A stretch of DNA of 33,566 bases from Halomonas sp. NO4. GTDB taxonomy: Bacteria > Pseudomonadota > Gammaproteobacteria > Pseudomonadales > Halomonadaceae. The first letter of the stretch is position 1, and each line of letters begins with the position of its first letter. The notes under the pieces are model-generated. The model saw nothing but the letters and a program-made list of their open reading frames with translations. It had not been told where the DNA came from and made no database searches. The stretch lies in assembly GCF_010994375.1 (NCBI RefSeq), contig NZ_WHMA01000030.1, positions 1-33,566 on the forward strand, written 5' to 3'. Made by a program: the position numbers and the translations under genes. Of the stretch, positions 7,532 to 14,937 are shown one piece after another.

Positions 7532-8812
7532 ATGGCCGCTGACGATCGCACCCAAGGCGGGCGACCGCCCTTGCTGCCGGGCCTGAACGCCCTGCTCGAG
7601 ACGCCTGTGGCGGAGAGCCGCGAGACCTCCCTCGAGTCCGACGTGCCGGGGCGGGAGGCCGAGGCCCTGTTGCGCGACGCAAGCCGCGCCAGGGCCTCTG
7701 ACATCCACCTGGATCCGTATCTGGAGCATCTTGCCATTCGGCTGCGCATCGATGGGCGCATCGTCGAGGCGCTGCACGTCGACAGTGCCACGGGGGCCCG
7801 GCTGGCCAACCAGTTCAAGGTCATGGCGGGACTCAATCCCGTCCCCGCGCTGACCGCCAGCGAAGGCGGCTTTGCCTGGATACCGCCGGCCACGCCGGAG
7901 GAGGAGGTGTTCCTGCGGGTGTCGGCGGTGAGCTGCGTGGCCGGGGAGAAGCTGGCCATCCGCTTTCTCCTGCACCCGCGCGCCTTCCCCGACACCCTGG
8001 CGCTGGGGATCGGCGAGCAGGGCGCCTGGGGGATTCGCCGCTGGATGGATGCCACCGGCGGCATGCTGCTGGTGGCAGGCCCCACGGGCACCGGCAAGAC
8101 CACCACCCTCTACACTCTGCTCCAGCAGCTGCGCCTCGCCGACAGCCATGTCATCACCCTCGAGGACCCCGTGGAATATGCCATTCCCGGCATCAACCAA
8201 GTGCAGGTCGAGGCCCGCCACGGGCTCGACTTCGCCCATGGCACGCGTGCCATGCTGCGCCTCGATCCCGACTACGTGCTGCTTGGCGAGCTGCGCGATC
8301 CCGGGTCGGCGCAGGCGGCCGTGGCGGTGGCTTCCAGCGGTCGCTCGCTGATGAGCACCCTGCACAGCCGGGACGCAGTGGGCGTGGTGTCATCGCTGCG
8401 CCATCTGGGGCTCACCGATGCCGAGATCGGTGCCAATCTCGGTCTGGTGATTGCCCAGCGCCTGGTTCGCTGCCTGTGCGAGCACTGCCGCGAGTACCGG
8501 CCCACGGATCGGGAGGATGCCCAGTGGCTCGACGCCGTGGGGCTCGAGGTGCCCCCCTGCAGCTGGGGTCCGGTGGGTTGCGAGCACTGCGACGGCCTGG
8601 GCTATCGCGGGCGTACCGGGGTGTTCGAGCTCTGGCAGCCCACGCCCGAGGACCTGGCCCACATCCTGCGCCATGATGACGAGGCAGCGCTGCGGCGCAG
8701 TCTGGTCGAGCGCGGCGAGACCCTGATGTTCGCCGAGGGGCTGGCCAAGGCGCAGGCCGGCATCACGTCGCTGCGCGAGGTGTTTCGCATGGGCGCCATC
8801 CTGGCTACCTGA
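7532..8812 (+). CDS. Orphan GspE/PilB-type secretion or pilus ATPase
   Basis: A 426-residue member of the type II/IV secretion ATPase family, which normally powers assembly of pseudopili or type IV pili at the inner membrane. It shows Walker A GPTGTGKTT (183-191), the Asp box ITLEDPVEY (208-216), Walker B YVLLGELRD (248-256) and the His box STLHSRD (275-281). Cysteines 314, 316, 319, 350 and 353 form the zinc-binding cluster typical of GspE and PilB. The SDIHLDPY segment (56-63) marks the N2 domain, but the protein is about 100 or more residues shorter than usual and lacks the N1 domain that docks to the membrane platform protein. No other pilus or secretion gene lies nearby. It starts at ATG 7532 after GGGAG. 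Confidence 0.92.
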   Translation: MAADDRTQGGRPPLLPGLNALLETPVAESRETSLESDVPGREAEALLRDASRARASDIHLDPYLEHLAIRLRIDGRIVEALHVDSATGARLANQFKVMAGLNPVPALTASEGGFAWIPPATPEEEVFLRVSAVSCVAGEKLAIRFLLHPRAFPDTLALGIGEQGAWGIRRWMDATGGMLLVAGPTGTGKTTTLYTLLQQLRLADSHVITLEDPVEYAIPGINQVQVEARHGLDFAHGTRAMLRLDPDYVLLGELRDPGSAQAAVAVASSGRSLMSTLHSRDAVGVVSSLRHLGLTDAEIGANLGLVIAQRLVRCLCEHCREYRPTDREDAQWLDAVGLEVPPCSWGPVGCEHCDGLGYRGRTGVFELWQPTPEDLAHILRHDDEAALRRSLVERGETLMFAEGLAKAQAGITSLREVFRMGAILAT

Positions 8813-8831
8813 GTTCTCTCGCGCTCCTTCA

Positions 8832-8861
8832 CTGACAGGAAGGCGAGGTATGCGGTATAAC
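8832..8861 (+). promoter_or_regulatory. Putative sigma-70 promoter of the L,D-transpeptidase gene
   Basis: CTGACA (8832-8837) and TATAAC (8856-8861) match five of six bases each of the -35 and -10 consensus, with an 18-base spacer. Transcription would start near 8868, about 35 bases before the ATG. Confidence 0.55.
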
Positions 8862-8902
8862 AGCGCCTGGTTTTTCTACGCCCCGTTGCAAGCGAGTCAT
8901 CG

Positions 8903-9517
8903 ATGCCTTTCCTCTCCCGTCGCCGTTTCACCGCCTTGGCCCTGCTGTCGCCTCTGCTGCCCGCGACCGGCCAGGCTGCCGAGACCGATCTTATCGAGAC
9001 ACTGCTCGCGCGCGCCCCGGTGCCGCGTCACGATGACGAGCTGTGGGTGCTGGTCGATGATCGCGAGGCGACGCTCAGCGTCTATCGCGGCAATCGGCAG
9101 CTGGAACGCTTCTTTCCGGTCTCGCTGGGGCGTGGCGGCGCCCGGACCGCGCGGCAGCGTGGTGACAATGCCACGCCGCTGGGCGAGTTTCGCGTCAACC
9201 GCTTCAACCGCGAGAGCCAGTGGCACATCTTCATCGGCATCGACTACCCCACGCCGGCGCATGCGCGAATGGCGTTGAAATCCGGGGTTTACAGTCAGCG
9301 GGACTATGACGACTATTTTTCCTACTACCAGCGCTATGGCTACCCTCCGCAGGATACCGTGCTCGGCGGCTACATCGGTATTCATGGCCTGGGCGAGGCG
9401 GATCCCGACATCCACGCCAGCTATCACTGGACTCAGGGGTGCGTGGCGGTCACCAACGAGCAGATCGAACGGCTCGATACACTGATCGACATTGGCACTC
9501 GCGTCGTGATCCGCTAG
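8903..9517 (+). CDS. L,D-transpeptidase family protein (YkuD domain), possible Tat substrate
   Basis: The 204-residue exported protein carries a YkuD catalytic domain from about residue 47 to the end. HGLGE has His161, and HWTQGCVAV holds the nucleophile Cys180, matching the HxxG...GC signature. Such enzymes form 3-3 cross-links in peptidoglycan, attach lipoproteins to it or cleave that link. The N-terminus MPFLSRRRF followed by a hydrophobic stretch and ATGQA-AE resembles a twin-arginine signal with cleavage near residue 25. ATG 8903 lacks a strong Shine-Dalgarno but gives a complete signal peptide and sits just downstream of a good promoter. A lipoprotein gene follows. Confidence 0.9.
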   Translation: MPFLSRRRFTALALLSPLLPATGQAAETDLIETLLARAPVPRHDDELWVLVDDREATLSVYRGNRQLERFFPVSLGRGGARTARQRGDNATPLGEFRVNRFNRESQWHIFIGIDYPTPAHARMALKSGVYSQRDYDDYFSYYQRYGYPPQDTVLGGYIGIHGLGEADPDIHASYHWTQGCVAVTNEQIERLDTLIDIGTRVVIR

Positions 9518-9567
9518 GCTTCAAATGGCGTAAGGGACGTTTAAAGCTATGGACAAGCGCCGTTGGC

Positions 9568-9573
9568 TATAAT
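9568..9573 (+). promoter_or_regulatory. Putative -10 element of the lipoprotein gene
   Basis: A consensus TATAAT at 9568-9573 implies a start near 9580 and an untranslated leader of about 125 bases. No good -35 was seen at normal spacing; a TG two bases too far upstream of the -10 may help as a near-extended -10. Confidence 0.5.
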
Positions 9574-9705
9574 AAAACAGCGTTTGACTCCTGTGCTTGG
9601 CAGCAGTCGCTGCAATAACCTGCAATGAGCAGGACGCCTGACAACAGGCTTCATCAACGCCGCTGCACTGATGTGCAGTACCAAGGAAGACTCAAGGAGA
9701 ACATC

Positions 9706-9969
9706 ATGACTCTCAAGACCACTCTGAAGCTGTCTGCCGCTGCCGCCTCCCTGGCGATTCTGGCCGGCTGTGCTTCCACCAGTGATCTGGAAGAAGTTCG
9801 TCAGACCGCTGAAGCCGCACAGGCCGACGCTGCCGAAGCACGCAGCATTGCCGTTCAGGCCCAGAACACCGCCAACCAGGCACAGCGCGATGCCCAGGCG
9901 GCCCTGCAGATGTCCGAGCAGAACCGTGAGGAAATGAACCGCATGTTCCAGCGCTCCATGCAGAAGTAA
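9706..9969 (+). CDS. Murein (OprI/Lpp-like) outer-membrane lipoprotein
   Basis: The 87-residue precursor has a signal peptide ending in lipobox LAGC, so Cys22 would be lipidated and the mature form would be 66 residues, close to OprI and E. coli Lpp. The rest is a continuous helix rich in Ala, Gln and Glu with heptad-like spacing, as expected for a coiled-coil trimer. It ends in MQK; a C-terminal lysine is the residue joined to meso-diaminopimelate by L,D-transpeptidases. The start at 9706 has AAGGAG (9694-9699) six bases upstream. It is flanked by two L,D-transpeptidase genes and followed by two hairpins. High constitutive expression is likely. Family membership is inferred from architecture. 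Confidence 0.88.
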   Translation: MTLKTTLKLSAAAASLAILAGCASTSDLEEVRQTAEAAQADAAEARSIAVQAQNTANQAQRDAQAALQMSEQNREEMNRMFQRSMQK

Positions 9970-9986
9970 GACCGCAGGAGCGCTGA

Positions 9987-10009
9987 CCCCCTTCCCTTCG
10001 GGGAGGGGG
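9987..10009 (+). terminator. First hairpin after the lipoprotein gene
   Basis: CCCCCTTCCC (9987-9996) and GGGGAGGGGG (10000-10009) form a 10-base-pair stem with one G-U pair and a UUC loop, 17 bases after the stop codon. There is no U tract; it probably acts with the next hairpin or protects the mRNA 3' end. Confidence 0.5.
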
Positions 10010-10024
10010 CGGTGGTCGCAACAG

Positions 10025-10054
10025 GAGAGAACCCCGTCTTGGCGGGGTTCTCTC
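10025..10054. terminator. Bidirectional terminator between convergent genes
   Basis: GAGAGAACCCCG (10025-10036) and CGGGGTTCTCTC (10043-10054) form a perfect 12-base-pair stem with a 6-base loop, followed by GTTTCT on the plus strand. It lies between the lipoprotein gene and the convergent L,D-transpeptidase gene and could serve both. Confidence 0.8.
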
Positions 10055-10084
10055 GTTTCTGGGTGCGTCTCGGGGCGAGGCGTC

Positions 10085-11101
10085 TCAGCGCGTCGAGAGC
10101 ATCAGCTCGTCATAGAGATTCACCGGCTCGGGGGCAGGACCCTCCTCGGCGCTTTGCAGCAGCGACACCAGCATGCCGTCGGGGTTCTCCACGGCGTGGC
10201 GCAGCTGGGCGTAGTCGACCGGCGGCTGTTCCTCGCCGAAGGCCTGGCTCACCACCTCGATGGCGTTGACGATCGGCTCGACGCTTCCCTGGTTCTCCTC
10301 CAACTGGGGGAAGGACTGGGCGTAGAGGACGCCATCCTCGGACCAGGCGGCCTTGAAGGGTTGGTCGATGATGTTGACCTGGGTGCCGCTGGGTACCCGA
10401 GCGTAGAGCGACTCGATGTCCTCCGGGTACATGCGGATGCAGCCGCGGCTGACGCGCATGCCCACGCCTTCGGGCTTGTTGGTGCCGTGGATCAGGTAGC
10501 TCGGCAGGGCGAGCAGGATGGCGTGGCGGCCCAGCGGGTTCTCGGGCCCCGGCGGCACCACGGTGGGCGGCGGCTCGCCGCGCGCGGCGGCTTCTTCGCG
10601 CATGGAGCGGGGTGGCGACCAGTGGGGGTCCTTGACCTTGACGGTGGTTCGGGTCACGCCGACCGGGGTGCCGAAGCCTTCGCGGCCCACGCTGATCGGG
10701 TAGGTTTCCACCACCCCCTCGGCGCTGTAGTAGTAGAGGCGCAGCTCCGAGAGGTTTACCACGATGCCCTCGCGGGGCGCATCGGGCAGGATGTGGCGGT
10801 TGGGAACGGTCACCTCGGTGCCCGCGAAGGGCGCCCAGAGGCTCACCTCCGGATTGGCCATGCGGATCGCTTCGTAGCCGATGTTGTGGCGCCGGGCAAT
10901 GTCCACCAGGGTATCGCCTTCCTCGACGACCACGCTGTAGTTCTCGCCGATCACGTTGCCCCTTTCGGGCAGGGTAAAGTGGCCGCGTGGCAATTCGCCC
11001 TCGTCGGCGGCCAGCGGAGCGGCGAGCAGTGCTGCAACGGCAGCGGCCAGGGCGGTGCCTACCGCTTGCCGAAACAGGGTGGGAGTCTTTATCAACGTCA
11101 T
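10085..11101 (-). CDS. L,D-transpeptidase with LysM domain (ErfK/YbiS/YcfS/YnhG type)
   Basis: The 338-residue periplasmic protein has an N-terminal signal peptide (hydrophobic run at about 14-30, cleavage near AADEG), a LysM peptidoglycan-binding domain at about 54-100 (YSVVVEEGDTLVDIARRHN), and a YkuD domain from about 112 to 240. SRGCIRMY contains the catalytic Cys221, and LIHGT contains His205. Architecture and length match the E. coli ErfK/YbiS/YcfS group, which attaches Lpp to peptidoglycan, and YnhG, which makes 3-3 cross-links. A -10-like TATACT on the minus strand (11213-11208) lies about 110 bases upstream, but its -35 is poor. Convergence on the lipoprotein gene suggests that protein as substrate, which is inference. 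Confidence 0.93.
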   Translation of the reverse strand: MTLIKTPTLFRQAVGTALAAAVAALLAAPLAADEGELPRGHFTLPERGNVIGENYSVVVEEGDTLVDIARRHNIGYEAIRMANPEVSLWAPFAGTEVTVPNRHILPDAPREGIVVNLSELRLYYYSAEGVVETYPISVGREGFGTPVGVTRTTVKVKDPHWSPPRSMREEAAARGEPPPTVVPPGPENPLGRHAILLALPSYLIHGTNKPEGVGMRVSRGCIRMYPEDIESLYARVPSGTQVNIIDQPFKAAWSEDGVLYAQSFPQLEENQGSVEPIVNAIEVVSQAFGEEQPPVDYAQLRHAVENPDGMLVSLLQSAEEGPAPEPVNLYDELMLSTR

Positions 11102-11276
11102 GCTCTCGTGAATCGATGGGCCGGCTGAGCCTGGCCGGGTGGCGGTGCCCGTTCGCTCCTTGCCGCGGGCGCCGGTGTCAGGGCGGCGATGAGTCGCTTG
11201 ACTGGCAGTATAGCGTGCTCCGAACCTCGGCGTCGCGCCGAGGGCACGGGCCCGGTGTGGCAGGGTTGCCGAGGCC

Positions 11277-14200
11277 CTAGGCGGCCTCGGCCTTGCGGTT
11301 GAGCGTGTCGAGAAGCTGTTCGACGACCTGAAAGCGCGCCTCCGCCTGCTCCATGTCCGCCTCGAAACGCAGTGTATCGGCGCCGTCGAGCCGGTAGCTC
11401 TGGGGGTCGCGCTGGATCAGCTCCACCAGGGTGAGCGGGTCGACGCGGGTCTGGCTGCCGAAGATCACGCGACCGCGCTCGGCGCCGGCCTCGAGGCGCA
11501 CAATGCCGAGCGTTTCGGCGCGCTGGCGCAGGCGGGTCTGGCGCAGCAGGGTCTTCACCGGGGCGGGCAGCAGGCCGAAGCGGTCGATCATCTCCACCTG
11601 CAGCTCCTTGAGCTCGGCCTCGTCGGCGGCGTTGGCGATGCGCTTGTACATCACCAGGCGCTGCTGGACATCGTGCAGATAATCGTCGGGAATCAGTGCC
11701 GGGAGGTTGAGGCTCACCTCCACGCCCTCGTCCAGCGGCGCTTCGATGTTGGGGGTCTTGCCGGCGCGGATGGCGGCCACGGCACGGTCGAGCATCTGCA
11801 TGTAGAGGCCGTAGCCCACGGCCTCCATCTGCCCGCTCTGCTCCTCCCCGAGCAACTCGCCGGCGCCGCGGATCTCCATGTCGTGGCTGGCTAGGGTGAA
11901 CCCCGCGCCGAGGTCCTGGGAGGCGCTGATCGCCTCCAGGCGCTTGACGGCGTCCTTGGTCATGGCGCGCGGGGGCGGGGCGAGGAGGTAGGCGTAGGCC
12001 TGGTGGTGGCTGCGGCCCACCCGGCCGCGCAGCTGGTGCAGCTGGGCCAGACCGAACTTGTCGGCGCGCTCGATGACGATGGTGTTGGCGCTGGGCACGT
12101 CGATACCGGTCTCGATGATGGTCGAGCAGACCAGGACGTTGAAGCGCTTGTGGTAGAAGTCCGACATCACCCGCTCCAGGGAACGCTCCGGCAGCTGGCC
12201 GTGGGCCACGGCGACACGGGCCTCGGGCACCAGCTCGCGCACCCTTTCGGCGGCGCTTTCGATGGTGCGCACCTCGTTGTGCAGGAAGTAGACCTGGCCG
12301 CCGCGCAGGATCTCGCGCAGGATCGCCTCCTTGATCACCGCCTCGTCGCGCTGCTGGACGAAGGTCTTCACCGAGAGTCTTCGTGCCGGCGGGGTGGCGA
12401 TGATGGAGAGGTCGCGGATGCCGCTCATGGCCATGTTGAGGGTGCGCGGAATGGGCGTGGCGGTGAGCGTGAGGATGTCCACCTCGGCACGCAGGTTCTT
12501 GAGACGCTCCTTCTGGGTGACCCCGAAGCGGTGCTCCTCGTCGATGATCAACAGCCCCATGTTGGGAAAGCGCTGCGACTTGCCGAGCAGCTTGTGGGTA
12601 CCGATGACGATGTCCGCCTGGCCCCCCTCGATGCGCTGCTTGGCGGCCGGCTGGTCCTTGCCGCCGGTGAAGCGCGAGACGAGTTCGATCTGCACCGCGG
12701 TGTCGGCGAAGCGGTCGCGGAAGTTCTCGTAGTGCTGGCGGGCGAGCAGGGTGGTGGGTACCAGCACCACCACCTGGCGGCCGGCATGCACGGCGAGGAA
12801 GGCGGCGCGCATGGCCACCTCCGTCTTGCCGAAGCCCACGTCGCCACACACCACCCGGTCCATGGGGCGCGGCGAGGTCATGTCCTCGATGACCCGGCCG
12901 ATCGCTTCGCGCTGGTCGGGGGTTTCCTCGAAGGGGAAGCTCGCCGCGAAGCGGGCGTATTCCTCGTCGGGCGGGGTGCAGGCGAAGCCCTGCTTGGCCT
13001 CGCGACGGGCGTAGACGTCGAGCAGCTCGGCGGCGGTGTCGCGAATCTTTTCGGCCGCCTTGCGGCGCGCCTTGTCCCACTGGTCGGAGCCCAGCTTGTG
13101 CAGCGGGGCGAGCTCGTCGTCGGCGCCGGCGTAGCGCGAGATCAGGTGCAGGCTCTCCACCGGCACGTAGAGCTTGGCGCCGCCGGCGTACTCCAGGGCC
13201 ACGAACTCCGCGGCCTGGCCGCCGGCCTCGAGAGTCTCCAGGCCCTTGTAGCGCCCCACGCCATGGGTCTGGTGCACCACCGGGGCGCCGGGCTTGAGTT
13301 CGGCGAGATGGCGGATGGCCAGCTCGCTGTCGTCGGTGGCCTTCTCGCGGCGCCGGCTCTGGCGTACCACCTCGCCGTAGAGCTCGGTCTCGCTGATCAC
13401 CGCGAGGTCCGGCTCGGTGAGCCACAGGCCGGCGTCGAGCTCGCCCTCGGTGATCGCCAGTCGCCCGCTGCCCGCCAGGAAGTCGACGAAGCCGTCGACA
13501 TGGGGAATGTCGAGCTGGAGCGGGGCGAGGGTCTCCTCCAGCGCCTCGCGGCGGCCGCGCGACTCGGCAACGAACAGCACCCGGGTGGTTGCCCGCTCGT
13601 CCAGGAAGCGCGACAGGGCCGCCAAGGGCTGCTTGGCGCGGGCATTGACCGCCACGCCGGGCGGTGTCTGGGCTCCGGGGGCCAGGGCGTGGCGGTGGGC
13701 CGAATCGTCGGTCAGCTCGACCCGCGGGTGGCGCTTGACGGCGCCGAACAGCTCGGGGACCGGCACGAAGGCGCGGTGCGGCGGAAGCAGCGGTCGGGTG
13801 GGGTCGACGCCGAGGTTGTCGAAGCGGCTCTCGATGGCCGCCCAGTGGTGCTCGGCGGCCGCGAAGACGCCGGGCAGCAGGGCGACACGGGTGCCGTCGG
13901 CCAGGTGGTCGAAGAGCAGGGCCGTCTCCTCGAAGAACAGCGGCAGGTACTGCTCCAGCCCGGGGGCGGGGATGCCCTTGAGGGCATCCACATAGAGCGG
14001 GCACTGGCGGGGATCGACGTCAAACAGGGTCTCGAAGCCTTCGCGGAAGCAGGCGATGGCGCTGCGCGACAGCGAATACTCGTGGGCCGGCAGTAGTTCC
14101 ACGCGCTCGACCTTGTCGCGACTGCGCTGGCTGTCGGGGTCGAAGTAACGCAGGGTGTCGATCTCGTCATCGAACAGATCGATGCGCAGCGGCGCCTCGC

Positions 14201-14726
14201 TGCCCATGGGGAACAGGTCGATCAGCGCGCCGCGCAGGGCGTACTCGCCGGGCTCATAGACGGTTTCCACGGCGCGGTAGCCGGCACGGGAGAGGGCGTC
14301 GCGAAAGCCCTCGCGGTCGAGGCGCTGGCCGACTTCCAGCGTCAGTACCCGCCCGGCGATGTAGTCCACCGGCGGCAGGCGCTGCATCAGGGTGTTGGCC
14401 GCCACCAGCACGATGCCGCGCTCGCCCGCCTGCAGGCGGCGCAGGGTGCGCAGCCGCGCCGAGACGATGTCCTGGTGAGGGGAGAAACTGTCGTAGGGCA
14501 GCGTCTCCCAGTCGGGGAAGGGCAGTACCGGTACCTGGGCATAGAAGCGCAGGTCGTTCTCCAGGCGCTGGGCGCCGGCGGTGTCGGGGGCGATCACCAG
14601 CAGGGGCGCGTCGCTGGCCAGGTTGGCAAGCGCCAGGGCGCCGGCGCTGCCGGGCGGGGTGTGCCAGTAGAGGGTGTCGCGCAGGCCCTTGGGGCGTGGC
14701 GGGTCGAGCGGCGAGAAATCAGGCAT
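11277..14726 (-). CDS. mfd: Transcription-repair coupling factor
   Basis: The 1149-residue protein (E. coli Mfd is 1148) is an ATP-dependent DNA translocase that removes stalled RNA polymerase and recruits UvrA to lesions. The N-terminal UvrB-like module contains LPFPDWETLPYDSFSPHQD. The CarD-like RNA-polymerase-interaction domain has VVHQTHGVGRYKG near residue 484. The RecG-like helicase motor shows Walker A GDVGFGKTE (628-636), Walker B DEEH (729-732) and motif RGRVGRSHH. A C-terminal TRCF domain completes it. I chose ATG 14726 (MPDFSPLDPP) because its length matches the family; the 33 upstream in-frame residues are proline/glycine-rich and unconserved. It is divergent from the GAPDH gene. 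Confidence 0.97.
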   Translation of the reverse strand: MPDFSPLDPPRPKGLRDTLYWHTPPGSAGALALANLASDAPLLVIAPDTAGAQRLENDLRFYAQVPVLPFPDWETLPYDSFSPHQDIVSARLRTLRRLQAGERGIVLVAANTLMQRLPPVDYIAGRVLTLEVGQRLDREGFRDALSRAGYRAVETVYEPGEYALRGALIDLFPMGSEAPLRIDLFDDEIDTLRYFDPDSQRSRDKVERVELLPAHEYSLSRSAIACFREGFETLFDVDPRQCPLYVDALKGIPAPGLEQYLPLFFEETALLFDHLADGTRVALLPGVFAAAEHHWAAIESRFDNLGVDPTRPLLPPHRAFVPVPELFGAVKRHPRVELTDDSAHRHALAPGAQTPPGVAVNARAKQPLAALSRFLDERATTRVLFVAESRGRREALEETLAPLQLDIPHVDGFVDFLAGSGRLAITEGELDAGLWLTEPDLAVISETELYGEVVRQSRRREKATDDSELAIRHLAELKPGAPVVHQTHGVGRYKGLETLEAGGQAAEFVALEYAGGAKLYVPVESLHLISRYAGADDELAPLHKLGSDQWDKARRKAAEKIRDTAAELLDVYARREAKQGFACTPPDEEYARFAASFPFEETPDQREAIGRVIEDMTSPRPMDRVVCGDVGFGKTEVAMRAAFLAVHAGRQVVVLVPTTLLARQHYENFRDRFADTAVQIELVSRFTGGKDQPAAKQRIEGGQADIVIGTHKLLGKSQRFPNMGLLIIDEEHRFGVTQKERLKNLRAEVDILTLTATPIPRTLNMAMSGIRDLSIIATPPARRLSVKTFVQQRDEAVIKEAILREILRGGQVYFLHNEVRTIESAAERVRELVPEARVAVAHGQLPERSLERVMSDFYHKRFNVLVCSTIIETGIDVPSANTIVIERADKFGLAQLHQLRGRVGRSHHQAYAYLLAPPPRAMTKDAVKRLEAISASQDLGAGFTLASHDMEIRGAGELLGEEQSGQMEAVGYGLYMQMLDRAVAAIRAGKTPNIEAPLDEGVEVSLNLPALIPDDYLHDVQQRLVMYKRIANAADEAELKELQVEMIDRFGLLPAPVKTLLRQTRLRQRAETLGIVRLEAGAERGRVIFGSQTRVDPLTLVELIQRDPQSYRLDGADTLRFEADMEQAEARFQVVEQLLDTLNRKAEAA

Positions 14727-14872
14727 GGTGTCGTCTGGGCTGTCGTCGGCTTGGGCGGTGCACGCTGGTGGGCCGCCTCCCGGGGTCGGGCCATGATACC
14801 AGCCCGACGCGGCGCTTGTAGTCAAGCCGGGGATCCTGTAATCCCCCTACAGCGCCTGCGACCATCCTGCGA

Positions 14873-14901
14873 TTGCCCTGCCGCGGATGGCTCGGGATAA
14901 T
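14873..14901 (+). promoter_or_regulatory. Putative promoter of the GAPDH gene
   Basis: TTGCCC (14873-14878) and GATAAT (14896-14901) match four and five of six consensus bases with an optimal 17-base spacer. The start would fall near 14908, about 30 bases upstream of the GTG start codon. Confidence 0.5.
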
Positions 14902-14937
14902 GCCGGCGTATTCCGATCCCCAGCAGAGAGGCTTCAC

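Noticed and set aside
12003..14096. Open frame of nearly 700 codons on the plus strand within mfd
   Set aside because: It is the complement of a strongly conserved mfd sequence, with biased composition and no motif; another frame on the minus strand (14004-11098) is likewise a shadow.
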